The position numbers and the translations under genes were made by a program. Source: Arthrobacter sp. JZ12 (GTDB lineage: Bacteria; Actinomycetota; Actinomycetes; Actinomycetales; Micrococcaceae). From it: a DNA stretch of 64,000 bases. This document shows, piece by piece, positions 27,988 through 38,027 of the stretch. The stretch lies in assembly GCF_035189165.1 (NCBI RefSeq), contig NZ_CP045246.1, forward strand, positions 2,418,001 to 2,482,000, given 5' to 3'. Below the pieces are notes generated by a model, which was not told where the DNA came from, made no database searches, and worked only from the letters and a program-made list of their open reading frames with translations. Position 1 is the stretch's first letter, and the number at the start of each line of letters is the position of its first letter.

Positions 27988-30918
27988 GTGAAGCTGGTTC
28001 GTCTTGCTTCGCCGCGTTCGGCTTCCCGCCGGAATCTTCTGGCAATTCTAGCCCTGACCCTGGCTGTGCTGACTGCGGCGCTGTCGGGCATCGTGGGGTA
28101 CGCCGGTGTGGCTTCGGCGGAGGCGCTACGGTCCCTTGCTGCATCACCGGGTGGCGGCGGCTACTTCCGGGTTGCCGTCCCCGCAGCCGACGATGCTCAC
28201 CGATCCGCTGCCGAGTCTGTCTTTGCCGAACTCGGGCTCGACCGCGGACTACAGATCTCCTCCGCCGAGTTCTCCCCGCCGCTCCCGCTGGTCCCGTCCG
28301 GCGGCAGCGCCACGAACCTTCCGGCCGACCTCACCTTCCTGCCGGTCGGCTGGACACCGACGACGACGCCGGCAGCCGGCTCTCTGGACCGCTTCACCGC
28401 TGCTAGTGGTTCCGGAGCGGAACTGTCGGAACCGCTACCGGCCGCCCTGGCTGCGGCTAAGGCGGAGTCGCTCGGGCTGGAGGTCGGTGACACCTTTGCG
28501 GTCGAGGGCGCAGACAGCACCGTTCGTCTTGAGCTGGTGGCCACGCTGGATTCCCCCGGTCCCGATGCTGCCTTCCTCGATCCGGTGCCCTTGGAAGGCA
28601 GCGAGCCGGTGGAGGGCACAGAGTCTTCTGCTGGGGCCTCGGCTGTGCCGACCGCCGTCGTAGTTCCTCCCGCTGCCATTGCCCGCTTCGGCGGCGAGCC
28701 GGGCATTCAGTGGGTCTTCACGGTTGGTGATGCAGCTAGCGACCAGCTCGCCGAGCACGCGACTGCGCTCGAGAACCTGCCGGAGCGACTGAGCGACGAG
28801 GCTGCGTTCGACGGCGCCGACGTGACCTCGTCTGGCGGACTCGCCAGTGTTCTCGCGTCTGCGGCGGAGGCCGTGCAAGCGACCCGCGCGGTCCTGCCAA
28901 TTCCCCTGACTGTCCTGAGCGTTGTCGGTGCCCTCACGGTGGTGCAGCTCGCGCGTCTTTTGGCCTCGGACCTTACTTCGACATTCCGCCAAGTGGTTGC
29001 CCCGCGGACCAGGCGGAGAGCATCATTCATCGCACTTGCCGTGCTGATTGTCTCGACGGTCGTGTCGCTCTGGCAGTTCCTGCAGCACGGGACGGACAAC
29101 CCGTTCGCTGAGACCGCGCCGTCGCTCCTGCTGTTGGCAGGCACCGTGCTGGCGCTGCTGGTGATGGCGTTGCTCGCTCGTGCGTCGGACCGTGGGGCAG
29201 TGCGGCTAACTGGTCTTGCTCTCCCTCTCGCCGTCCGTCAGGTATCGCGGCGGTTCGGCTCCTTTGTGATTCCGGCCGCTGTGGTGGCGCTGACGATGGC
29301 GAGCGCAACCTTCTCGGCGGTTTATATGCAGACCAGCGATCGGTCGCAGGAGGCGGCGTCGCAAATCGGCAACGGATCCGACGTTCGGGTGACTGTGCCC
29401 GACTCACAGGTTCTTGACACGGCGGGTGACGTTCCCAACCTCAATCCCTATGCGGAACTCGACTCCGTCACCGCTGCCTCCCTGGCGCACCGCGGCGAGG
29501 TTCAGCTGGGCTCGCAGACGGCCACCCTGGTTGCGGTCGATGCGGCTGCCCTCCCAGGCCTTCTTCCTGCCGGCGGGAACCTCATCAACGTCGACGCACT
29601 TAGCACTGCACTCGCCTATGAGCCGCCTGTACCCGAACCGGCGTTGGCGCTTACGCCGTCGGCTTCGCAGGTGCGCCTGCAGTTCTCCACCGCGGCCATT
29701 TCGGATGCAGAAGACACCTCCCGCCGTGCGTCCATCACGGCCTGGATCCGTGATGAGGAAGGAGCTGTCGTTCCAGTCCCAGCCGGCACGCTGGCTCTGT
29801 CCGGTGCAGAATCGCAGGCTCACTCGCTGTCATTCGCGCTACCCGACGGTCTTCGAGCGGGATCCGTCACCGCCGTCGACATTGCCCTTGATGCCGGCAA
29901 GGTGTCGAGCGGGTACGAAGTGGAGCTGACCGGCGTCGCGAGCGACGGTGGAATCGGCACCGGGCAGGGACGATTTGCGGAGGAGCCGACCCTGCAGTTG
30001 GCGGGCAACGCATTCGGTGATGCCTCGGCGGGCGTTGAGCCGCTGGAGGAGGGCGTTGGCGTCCGTTTCCCTGAGAAAGGCTCGACCGAAGGCACGGTGC
30101 GGGCCCGGCTGATGGTCGGTGCGGATGCGGGCCCGCTGCCCGTGGCGTTCACGTCAGACCTTGCGGCCGAGCTCGGTCTCGCTGTGGGTGATCCTGTGTC
30201 GTTGGCTTCAGGCGAGGCTGAGATTGGGGGCACCGTTGCCGCGGTGTCGCCGCTCCTGCCCGGAGCTTCGGACAACGGTGCAGTGATTGCCGACCTCCAG
30301 GCTTACAGCGCCGCGGCGCTGGCTGCATCGCCGGCTCCGCCTCGGGCCGGCGAGGTGTGGCTCGCCTCGACGGACAGCGACGCCTCTGCAGCGGCTGCCG
30401 CTGCTGTTGCCGGAGTAGGCGCGACATTTGCCAGCGCCGATAGCAGCCTTCTCCCCCGCTTCATCACACCAACGACGACGGCGCTCTGGATCGGTGTGGT
30501 CGGTGCCCTGCTCGTCGGCGCGACAGCATTGACGGCCACTGTCGTGATGTTTGTCCGGTCTCGCCGATCGGAGGTCGCGGTGTTGCGGATGATGGGCACG
30601 CAGGTGTGGGATTTGGTGCGTGGCCGCGGCTGGGAGCTGCTCGGTGTCGGTGGTGCCGGCGTCGTGCTTGGCCTGCTTGCGGGCCTGGGAGTGGCTACGG
30701 TTACCGTTCCGCTGCTGGTGCAGAGTGTGCTGGACTCCTCCGATGCCTTGGGTGTGCCACTGTCGGTCGCGCTCGTACCGCTCCTGCTGGTGCTGCTTGG
30801 TCAACTGCTCGTCCTCGCGGTTGCTGCCTGCCTCTACGGCAAGCGTGTGCAGCGTCAGGCGCTGAGAGTGGGGCTTGGCGATGTGAATCCTGCTGGCCTC
30901 GAACGGGAGTTGGTATGA
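27988..30918 (+). CDS. FtsX-type ABC transporter permease (large, two-part)
   Basis: A 976-residue membrane protein from a GTG start. The N-terminal basic segment and hydrophobic helix (LLAILALTLAVLTAALSGIV) anchor it. A large extracytoplasmic Ala/Ser/Pro-rich region follows (about 45-300). A membrane cluster lies at about 300-455, then a second large extracytoplasmic region (about 455-825). A final cluster (WIGVVGALLVGATALTATVV, then GLLAGLGVATVTVPLLVQ and LSVALVPLLLVLLGQLLVLA) ends the protein. The layout matches FtsX/MacB-like permeases with duplicated halves, used for lipoprotein, peptide or envelope signalling. Its stop overlaps the next gene by four bases (ATGA). Function is unknown; the partner ATPase is degenerate. 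Confidence 0.7.
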   Translation: MKLVRLASPRSASRRNLLAILALTLAVLTAALSGIVGYAGVASAEALRSLAASPGGGGYFRVAVPAADDAHRSAAESVFAELGLDRGLQISSAEFSPPLPLVPSGGSATNLPADLTFLPVGWTPTTTPAAGSLDRFTAASGSGAELSEPLPAALAAAKAESLGLEVGDTFAVEGADSTVRLELVATLDSPGPDAAFLDPVPLEGSEPVEGTESSAGASAVPTAVVVPPAAIARFGGEPGIQWVFTVGDAASDQLAEHATALENLPERLSDEAAFDGADVTSSGGLASVLASAAEAVQATRAVLPIPLTVLSVVGALTVVQLARLLASDLTSTFRQVVAPRTRRRASFIALAVLIVSTVVSLWQFLQHGTDNPFAETAPSLLLLAGTVLALLVMALLARASDRGAVRLTGLALPLAVRQVSRRFGSFVIPAAVVALTMASATFSAVYMQTSDRSQEAASQIGNGSDVRVTVPDSQVLDTAGDVPNLNPYAELDSVTAASLAHRGEVQLGSQTATLVAVDAAALPGLLPAGGNLINVDALSTALAYEPPVPEPALALTPSASQVRLQFSTAAISDAEDTSRRASITAWIRDEEGAVVPVPAGTLALSGAESQAHSLSFALPDGLRAGSVTAVDIALDAGKVSSGYEVELTGVASDGGIGTGQGRFAEEPTLQLAGNAFGDASAGVEPLEEGVGVRFPEKGSTEGTVRARLMVGADAGPLPVAFTSDLAAELGLAVGDPVSLASGEAEIGGTVAAVSPLLPGASDNGAVIADLQAYSAAALAASPAPPRAGEVWLASTDSDASAAAAAAVAGVGATFASADSSLLPRFITPTTTALWIGVVGALLVGATALTATVVMFVRSRRSEVAVLRMMGTQVWDLVRGRGWELLGVGGAGVVLGLLAGLGVATVTVPLLVQSVLDSSDALGVPLSVALVPLLLVLLGQLLVLAVAACLYGKRVQRQALRVGLGDVNPAGLERELV

Positions 30919-31715
30919 GTCGGACGAAGAAGCCAACGCCTGTGCTGAGAGCGGTCGGGATCTCGAAGGCGAGTGCGACGAGCACGACTTCCGAGTTCAT
31001 ATTTGAAGATGTGTCGCTGTCGGTCTATCCGGGCGAGTTGGTGTCATTGAAGGGCTTTTCCGACACCGCAGCAACCGCGCTGCTGAACTGTCTCAGCGGA
31101 CTTGGAGAGCCAGACGGCGGAAGCGTGTTCATCGGTGATCGTGAGCTGACGGTAATGCGTGAATCCGACCGTGCCGAGCTGCGGCAGACGCACCTGGGCC
31201 TGGTACACGGGGCGTCCGGTCTGCTCCCGATTCTCACCGTGGCAGAGAACATCGAGCTAACCCTTCGTCTCCGAGGAATGCCGGCTGCGGAGCGTCATGC
31301 ACGGGTTGACGAGCTACTTGAACTCGTCGGTTTGGCGGGGTGTAGTCACCAGCCGCCATCCGAGCTTCCGGCCGATCAGCGCTGGCGTGTTGGTATCGCC
31401 CGCGCAGTGGCGAATCAGCCAAAGGTGCTGCTCATACATGAAAGCGAAGAAGGCGATAGCCCGGCCTCTGATGAACTCGTAAATCTGCTCAGCGACGTCG
31501 TTCATGACACCCAGGTTGCTGCTATTTTTTCGACTTCCGATCTACGTCTGATCGAGCGCGCCGACCGAGTGTTTGAGATGCACAACGGACACTTGCAGGG
31601 ACCTGCATCGGGCCATGTCGGCAAAGCCGTCTCCCCATCGAACAGCCAGCTAGGCACTTCGCAGATGATCGAAGTTCCTACGGAGATCGCCAATCAGAGC
31701 GGCAGAAAAGCCTGA
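30915..31715 (+). CDS. Degenerate ABC-transporter ATP-binding protein (pseudo-ATPase)
   Basis: A 266-residue protein with the overall MacB/LolD-type ABC fold, translationally coupled to the permease. Every key motif is altered. Walker A is GFSDTAAT (47-54), with Ala53 where the lysine should be. The Q-loop Gln is Gly99. The LSGGQ signature is LPADQ (151-155). Walker B ends LLIHE (172-176), so the magnesium Asp is His175 while Glu176 is kept. The H-loop His is Ser208 (STSD). Surrounding sequence is intact (LLPILTVAENIELTLRLRG, RVGIARAVANQPKVLL, ERADRVFEMHNGHL) and the frame is unbroken. This argues for a maintained non-hydrolysing protein rather than decay. The C-terminal 35 residues are Ser/Gly-rich. 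Confidence 0.75.
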   Translation: MSRTKKPTPVLRAVGISKASATSTTSEFIFEDVSLSVYPGELVSLKGFSDTAATALLNCLSGLGEPDGGSVFIGDRELTVMRESDRAELRQTHLGLVHGASGLLPILTVAENIELTLRLRGMPAAERHARVDELLELVGLAGCSHQPPSELPADQRWRVGIARAVANQPKVLLIHESEEGDSPASDELVNLLSDVVHDTQVAAIFSTSDLRLIERADRVFEMHNGHLQGPASGHVGKAVSPSNSQLGTSQMIEVPTEIANQSGRKA

Positions 31716-31881
31716 CTCAGGCGCAAGAAAGCCTCAAGATAAAGCGCAGGAAACAGCTACCCGGAAAGGGTTGGCGCAGGATTGGTTAAATCCTGGAGTT
31801 TACGGGGATTTCCGCTGCTAACTTTTCTGCAGAGCTGGTGAACGGCCAGCCAAACCATCCTCGTACATACAGGAGAAAGAA
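31716..31881 (+). other. Upstream region of the Flp pilin gene
   Basis: This 166-base gap probably carries the promoter of the Tad operon, but I see no convincing -35/-10 pair. A palindromic element AGGATT-GGTTA-AATCCT lies at 31778-31794 and could be an operator. The pilin ribosome-binding site AGGAGAAAGA (31871-31880) is strong. Confidence 0.45.
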
Positions 31882-32112
31882 ATGCTCTCTGCATTCCTGG
31901 CTGATGCCAAGTCCACCATCAACGCTCGCATGAACCGCGACGAGACCGGCGCTACCGCCGTCGAGTACGGCATCATGGTCGCCCTCATCGCCGTTGTCAT
32001 CATCGGTTTCGTCACCCTCCTCGGTGGCGGCATCGCGGATGCATTCAACGAAGCTCAGTGTGCGGTCACTGGCGGCACTTGGGCTGCAGCTACCGCTACC
32101 TGCACCCCGTAA
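31882..32112 (+). CDS. flp: Flp-family type IVb pilin
   Basis: A 76-residue prepilin. The leader ends at Gly23 and the mature protein starts ATAVEYGIMVALIAVVIIG, the Flp motif with Glu at +5 and Tyr at +6. A single hydrophobic helix follows. It is the major structural subunit of Flp/Tad pili, processed by a TadV/CpaA peptidase that is not in this window. An unusual feature is a C-terminal tail with Cys60 and Cys74 bracketing AVTGGTWAAATAT, which could form a disulfide loop. A strong Shine-Dalgarno sequence suggests high expression. It is the first gene of the Tad cluster. Confidence 0.93.
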   Translation: MLSAFLADAKSTINARMNRDETGATAVEYGIMVALIAVVIIGFVTLLGGGIADAFNEAQCAVTGGTWAAATATCTP

Positions 32113-32190
32113 TTTCGGAAGGCAGGGAGCTTCAGAAATGGGGCTCCCTGCCCTTTCTCAGCCAATTATTCTGAGAGTTAGGCGCACAGC

Positions 32191-32577
32191 ATGAAGAACG
32201 GGCAAGAGCGCGGCGCTGTGGCAGTCGAAATGGCGCTCCTACTCCCAGTCCTTGTTCTCCTGCTCCTTGGCATCATGGAGTTCGGGCGGGCCTACAATGC
32301 CCAGGTAACCCTCACCAATGCTGCCCGTGAAGGCGTCCGCGTTATGGCGATCACCAATGTTCGATCTGATGCCAGGACGGCTGCCAAGAATGCAGCGACT
32401 GATCTGGGGCTGGCCGACTCCAACTTCACCTTCACTACAAGCCCGACCACCAGCCCCGCGACGTGCGCCGCTGGCAGACAGGTCACAATGACCATCTCCT
32501 ACACCTTGAGCACGCTTACCGGTATCGCCGGCCCATTCACTATGACCGGCAAAGGAGTCATGCAATGCGGGGGGTAG
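32191..32577 (+). CDS. tadE: TadE-like pilus assembly protein
   Basis: A 128-residue pseudopilin-like protein. It starts with the TadE hallmark ERGAVAVEMALLLPVLVLLL, with Glu at +5 after the likely cleavage site, followed by GIMEFGRAYNAQVTLTNAAREGVR. The C-terminal part is a Thr/Ser-rich domain with Cys near the end. TadE proteins are minor pilins of the Flp/Tad system. The gene overlaps the next one by 13 bases. Confidence 0.88.
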   Translation: MKNGQERGAVAVEMALLLPVLVLLLLGIMEFGRAYNAQVTLTNAAREGVRVMAITNVRSDARTAAKNAATDLGLADSNFTFTTSPTTSPATCAAGRQVTMTISYTLSTLTGIAGPFTMTGKGVMQCGG

Positions 32578-33596
32578 TAACTGCAGACGGAGATCGCGAG
32601 CACGGTGCCGTCGCGGTTATCGTCGCCATTCTCCTAGTAGTACTGCTTGGATTCGCTGCCCTTGCCGTCGACATGGGTCTGCTCTACTCAGAAAAAGCCC
32701 AACTACAGAACGGCGCAGACGCCGGCGCCCTAAGTATCGCCCAGGCCTGCGCCAAGGACGATGCGGATCCCAAGTGCTCCGGGACGTCTTCCCTTGCCAA
32801 GGACCTGGCTGACAAAAACTCGCTGGACGGCCTCAGCAACGTGCAGTCGATCGATCTCGACCTGACGAACCGGAAAGTCACCGTCACGGCCGATCCGATA
32901 GAAGCCGGGCGGACCGACAATCAGGTTTCCCTCTACTTCGCCGGTGCGCTCGGTATGCCGGCATCGTCCGTAGTCGCAAAGTCAACGGTTGTCTGGGGTA
33001 GTCCCAGCAAGGGAACCACGCCCTTCCCACTTACCATCTCGAAGTGCCAGGTAACCACCCTGCTAATCGACGGTAGTCAGCAACGCATCCAGAGCCACGG
33101 CAGTAACGCCAATGACGACTGCCCCACGTCGCCTTCGGGTGGTGATACACCCGGTGGATTCGGCTGGCTTCTGCAGGAGGCGTCAAAGTGCGGGGCCTAC
33201 ATCGACCTTGCCGTGAATGAAAGTGGCGCAGACACCGGAAACGATGGTCCTACCAACTGCGACACGGTGCTGAGCCAGTGGGCAGCCGACATCACCGCAG
33301 GCAAGGAAGTAATTGTGCTCCTACCGGTCTTCGATTCCGTGACAGGCACCGGATCCGGTGCCTCCTATGACGTAAGCGCATTCGCTGCGTTCAAGGTTGA
33401 GGGCTGGAAATTCGGTGGTACAAGTGACCTCCCGAAGACCTTCCGCAATCGAACGGAATGGGCTGGGACGAATGCCTGCTCCGGCTCCTGCCGTGGCATC
33501 ATCGGCCGCTTTATCACCTACACCGCGCTTTCTAGCGACTACGAACTCGGCCCGGTCACCGACTACGGGGCCACCGTTGTCAAACTCACCAACTGA
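32565..33596 (+). CDS. tadG: TadG-like pilus assembly protein
   Basis: A 343-residue protein. The ATG at 32565 lies inside the end of tadE. The N-terminal REHGAVAVIVAILLVVLLGF and ALAVDMGLLYSEKAQLQNGADAGAL match the TadG N-terminal (Flp pilus-assembly TadE/G-like) domain: one membrane helix and a helical segment. The remainder is extracellular, with several Cys residues (for example CSGSC near the end) and Thr/Ser/Gly-rich stretches. It is shorter than Gram-negative TadG, and I did not recognise a von Willebrand A fold. It is likely a minor pilus or assembly component. Confidence 0.85.
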   Translation: MRGVVTADGDREHGAVAVIVAILLVVLLGFAALAVDMGLLYSEKAQLQNGADAGALSIAQACAKDDADPKCSGTSSLAKDLADKNSLDGLSNVQSIDLDLTNRKVTVTADPIEAGRTDNQVSLYFAGALGMPASSVVAKSTVVWGSPSKGTTPFPLTISKCQVTTLLIDGSQQRIQSHGSNANDDCPTSPSGGDTPGGFGWLLQEASKCGAYIDLAVNESGADTGNDGPTNCDTVLSQWAADITAGKEVIVLLPVFDSVTGTGSGASYDVSAFAAFKVEGWKFGGTSDLPKTFRNRTEWAGTNACSGSCRGIIGRFITYTALSSDYELGPVTDYGATVVKLTN

Positions 33597-33622
33597 TTTC
33601 TCTCTAGTCTCCTGGAGTTCCC

Positions 33623-34396
33623 GTGAAGTCCCGCCTTATTGCCGGCGTCGCCGCTGTAGTCCTCGCGCTTGTTGGCGCATTAATGGTGTTCAGCTACGCC
33701 AACCGCGCAGATGCTCGCGCAGTACAGGACCTGCAGCCCGTCGATGTACTGGTCGTGCAGGCAGCTGTTCCGGCCGGCACGCCGGTAGCTGAGCTCGCTG
33801 CTTCTGTGTCCACCACCCAACTGCCCGGAGCCTCCGTCGCTGATACGGCACTCAAGGACCTCAACAGCTCCGCCGGCATGGTTACGGCTGTGGACCTGGT
33901 TCCAGGCGAGCAGCTCGTCACTGAGCGACTCGTCAAGCCGGAAGACCTGGTCACGCCGGGATCGGTCGAGGTTCCAAAAGGTCTGCACGAAGTGTCGATA
34001 TTGGTCGAGCCGCAACGTATCGCTGGTGGGCGGGTAGCTGCCGGTGATTACGTCGGTGTATTCATGTCGAAGGGATCCGCCGGAGAAGAAGGAGATGGCG
34101 GTGGCGCCGAATCGACGCAGTTGGTTCTGCCGCGCGTATTAATCTCATCCGTACAACGCGCTCCTGAGCCACCACCAGCAGTGGAAGACCCTGAGATGAC
34201 CGAAGAAGAGAAGGCCGCCGCAGAAGCCCAAGCGTTGCCTAACGGCTCCCTGATGCTCACCCTCGCCGTCGATCCCGATCAGGGCGCGCGCCTGATCTAC
34301 GCCAGCGAGTTCGAATCGATCTGGCTCAGCAAGGCGACATCAGCTAACAACGACGCTCCCCCATTAACCGTTGACGACGAAAGACTGTTCCGATGA
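33623..34396 (+). CDS. cpaB: Flp pilus assembly protein CpaB/RcpC-like
   Basis: A 257-residue protein from a GTG start with CTGGAG upstream. An N-terminal membrane helix (LIAGVAAVVLALVGALMVF) is followed by a SAF-like region: VLVVQAAVPAGTPV, then VDLVPGEQLVTERL. The second domain has GLHEVSILVEPQRIAGGRVAAGDY. CpaB/RcpC proteins bind the periplasmic or cell-wall side of the Tad apparatus. A low-complexity acidic insert (about 155-215) separates strands. Three TTA leucine codons (33680, 34139, 34364) are present, unusual for this high-GC sequence. It overlaps cpaE by four bases. Confidence 0.85.
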   Translation: MKSRLIAGVAAVVLALVGALMVFSYANRADARAVQDLQPVDVLVVQAAVPAGTPVAELAASVSTTQLPGASVADTALKDLNSSAGMVTAVDLVPGEQLVTERLVKPEDLVTPGSVEVPKGLHEVSILVEPQRIAGGRVAAGDYVGVFMSKGSAGEEGDGGGAESTQLVLPRVLISSVQRAPEPPPAVEDPEMTEEEKAAAEAQALPNGSLMLTLAVDPDQGARLIYASEFESIWLSKATSANNDAPPLTVDDERLFR

Positions 34397-35588
34397 GCCG
34401 TTTCCTCCTCATCACCGCGGACAATGCCTTCGAGCAGAAAGTCCGCCTCGCCACCGCCGGCGGTCTGCCCGGCGAGGTCCTCTCTGTCAAGCCAGAACTG
34501 CTGTCACGGCCCGACGACCTGCTGGACCTCGTATCGGTCCAGCAGCCGGAAGTCCTGGTGCTCGGGCCCGGCATGAACGTAGACGGCGCCCTGCGTCTCG
34601 CTACCGTCGTCGACGTCCGTTTCCCCAATCTCAGCATGGTGCTGGTAGCCCCGGACGAGGCCGCGGTGGCACTTGCCGCGATGCGCGCCGGCATCCGTGA
34701 CGTCATCGAGCCGACAGCCGACATCCCTACTGTCCGGCTGCTCCTTGAGCGCGCCTGCCAGGCCTTCGCAAGCCGACACCGCGCCGAAGCCAGTGCAGCA
34801 CCCGCCGCTAAGCAGGAGCGCGGCATGGTAGTCGGCGTCTTCTCCCCCAAGGGCGGAGTAGGTAAGACCACTATCGCTACCAACCTTGCCGTCGGCCTCG
34901 GGAAGATCGCACCCATGGGCGTTGTCCTGGTGGATCTCGACCTGCAGTTCGGCGATGTCGCGTCCACCCTGTACCTCAATCCGGAGTACTCGGTGCTGGA
35001 CGCCGTGTCCGGTTCGGCGAGCACAGACACCATGGTGCTCAAGGCGTTCCTCACCCCGCACCCCTCGGGCATCTACGCGCTGTGCGCCCCGAGCAACCCG
35101 GCCGATGCTGACAACATTTCTGCTGAGCAGCTCTGCACCCTCATCCAGCAGCTCAGCGCGGAGTTCCCGTACGTCGTGCTCGACACAGGTCCCGGGCTGA
35201 CCGAGCACAGCCTGGCTGCACTCGATCAGAGCTCGGACGCTGTCTGGGTGACCGGAATGGATGTGCCCAGTGTGCGCGGACTGCGCACCGGTCTGGACAT
35301 TCTTGCCAAGCTCGATATGTTCCCGGAGACCCGCCACGTGGTGCTGAACTTCGCCGATTCCAAGACCGGATTGTCAGTTCAGGACGTCGAAGCTACGCTC
35401 GGTGCGCCCGTCGACGTGTCGATTCCCCGTTCACGTGCTATTTCCCTCGCCACCAACCGCGGTGTTCCGCTGCTGCAGGAAGAGGTTCGCGACCCGGCAA
35501 CCAAGAACCTGCGCAGTCTGGTACAGCGGTTTGATCCCCAATGGCGCGCCAGCAGTGGGCGCAAGTCCCACCGTCGTGTGGTCGTCCG

Positions 35589-35592
<4 letters not shown>
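34393..35592 (+). CDS. cpaE: Pilus assembly ATPase CpaE/TadZ
   Basis: A 399-residue protein. The N-terminal 130 residues form an atypical receiver-like domain (FLLITADNAFEQKVRLA ... AMRAGIRDVIEP). The C-terminal MinD/ParA-like ATPase has the deviant Walker A VFSPKGGVGKTTIATNLAVG, followed by VLVDLDLQFGDVASTLYL. TadZ localises the Tad machine, often at a pole. The gene overlaps both cpaB and tadA by four bases, so the three are translated together. Confidence 0.92.
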
Positions 35593-37076
<1,484 letters not shown>

Positions 37077-37080
37077 TTCG

Positions 37081-38016
37081 ATGACCCTGCTATTCCTATA
37101 CGGCACGGCTCTTTGCCTTACCGCTCTCGGGCTGCTGTTCTACGTGACGCGTCCAGCGCAGTCAGCGGTGCCGCTGGACCGCCGTCGTCCTCCTGCCGAG
37201 GAATCGGATTCACGACTTAGCAAATTCGCTGGGTCTGCCGTCCGTGCCGTCGAGCGGTTCCTCAAGAACCACCCGCAGCGGCTGTACCGGCCGGAACAAC
37301 TGGAATTGGCGGGAGTGCGCCTGACCCAGGCGGACATGTTCGTGCTGGTCATCACCGGCGGCATCGCTGCACTGGCGCTCGGGCTCGTGATCGGAGGACC
37401 GTTCCTAGGCATCCTCCTGTTCCTTCTGACGCCGGCAGTGGCTCACCTCGTGCTGGTCTTCAAGATCAGCCGACGACGCTCGAAGTTCGAGGATCAGCTC
37501 GGCGACACGCTGCAGCTTCTGACCGGAGGTCTCCGCGCAGGCCACAGTATTCTTCGCGCGATCGACGCTGCCGCTGTCGAAGCCGACGCTCCGACGTCGG
37601 ACGAGATGCGACGTGTGGTCACCGAGACCAGCCTGGGCAAGGACCTCCTCGTCTCACTCATGGACACGTCGAAGCGCATGGAGAGCGAAGACTTCGCCTG
37701 GATCGCACAGGCTATCCAGATCAACCGCGAAGTCGGCGGTGACCTCGCGGAGGTGCTCGATCAGGTGGCAGGGACCATCCGCGAGCGCAGCGAGATCAAG
37801 GGGCAGATCCGGGCACTGGCTGCAGAGGGCAAGTTCTCCGCCTACATCCTGGTGGCGCTGCCGTTCGGGATCGGTGCGATGTTGATGCTCGTCAGCCCCG
37901 GCTACGTCGACCCCCTGTTCACAGAGCCGCTCGGCTGGGTCATGATCGGCGCTTCAATTGTCATGATGACCATCGGCTGCCTCTGGCTCCGCAAAATCAT
38001 CGATCTGAAGTTCTAG
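37081..38016 (+). CDS. tadB: Tad inner-membrane platform protein TadB
   Basis: A 311-residue type II secretion F-domain protein. Two N-terminal helices (LFLYGTALCLTALGLLFYV and the 75-115 region) precede the F domain QLGDTLQLLTGGLRAGHSIL, then IREVGGDLAEVL-like sequence, and it closes with two more helices. TadB and TadC form the membrane platform on which TadA acts. It lies 4 bases after tadA and 11 bases before tadC. Confidence 0.92.
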   Translation: MTLLFLYGTALCLTALGLLFYVTRPAQSAVPLDRRRPPAEESDSRLSKFAGSAVRAVERFLKNHPQRLYRPEQLELAGVRLTQADMFVLVITGGIAALALGLVIGGPFLGILLFLLTPAVAHLVLVFKISRRRSKFEDQLGDTLQLLTGGLRAGHSILRAIDAAAVEADAPTSDEMRRVVTETSLGKDLLVSLMDTSKRMESEDFAWIAQAIQINREVGGDLAEVLDQVAGTIRERSEIKGQIRALAAEGKFSAYILVALPFGIGAMLMLVSPGYVDPLFTEPLGWVMIGASIVMMTIGCLWLRKIIDLKF

Positions 38017-38027
38017 GAGGTAGGGCA

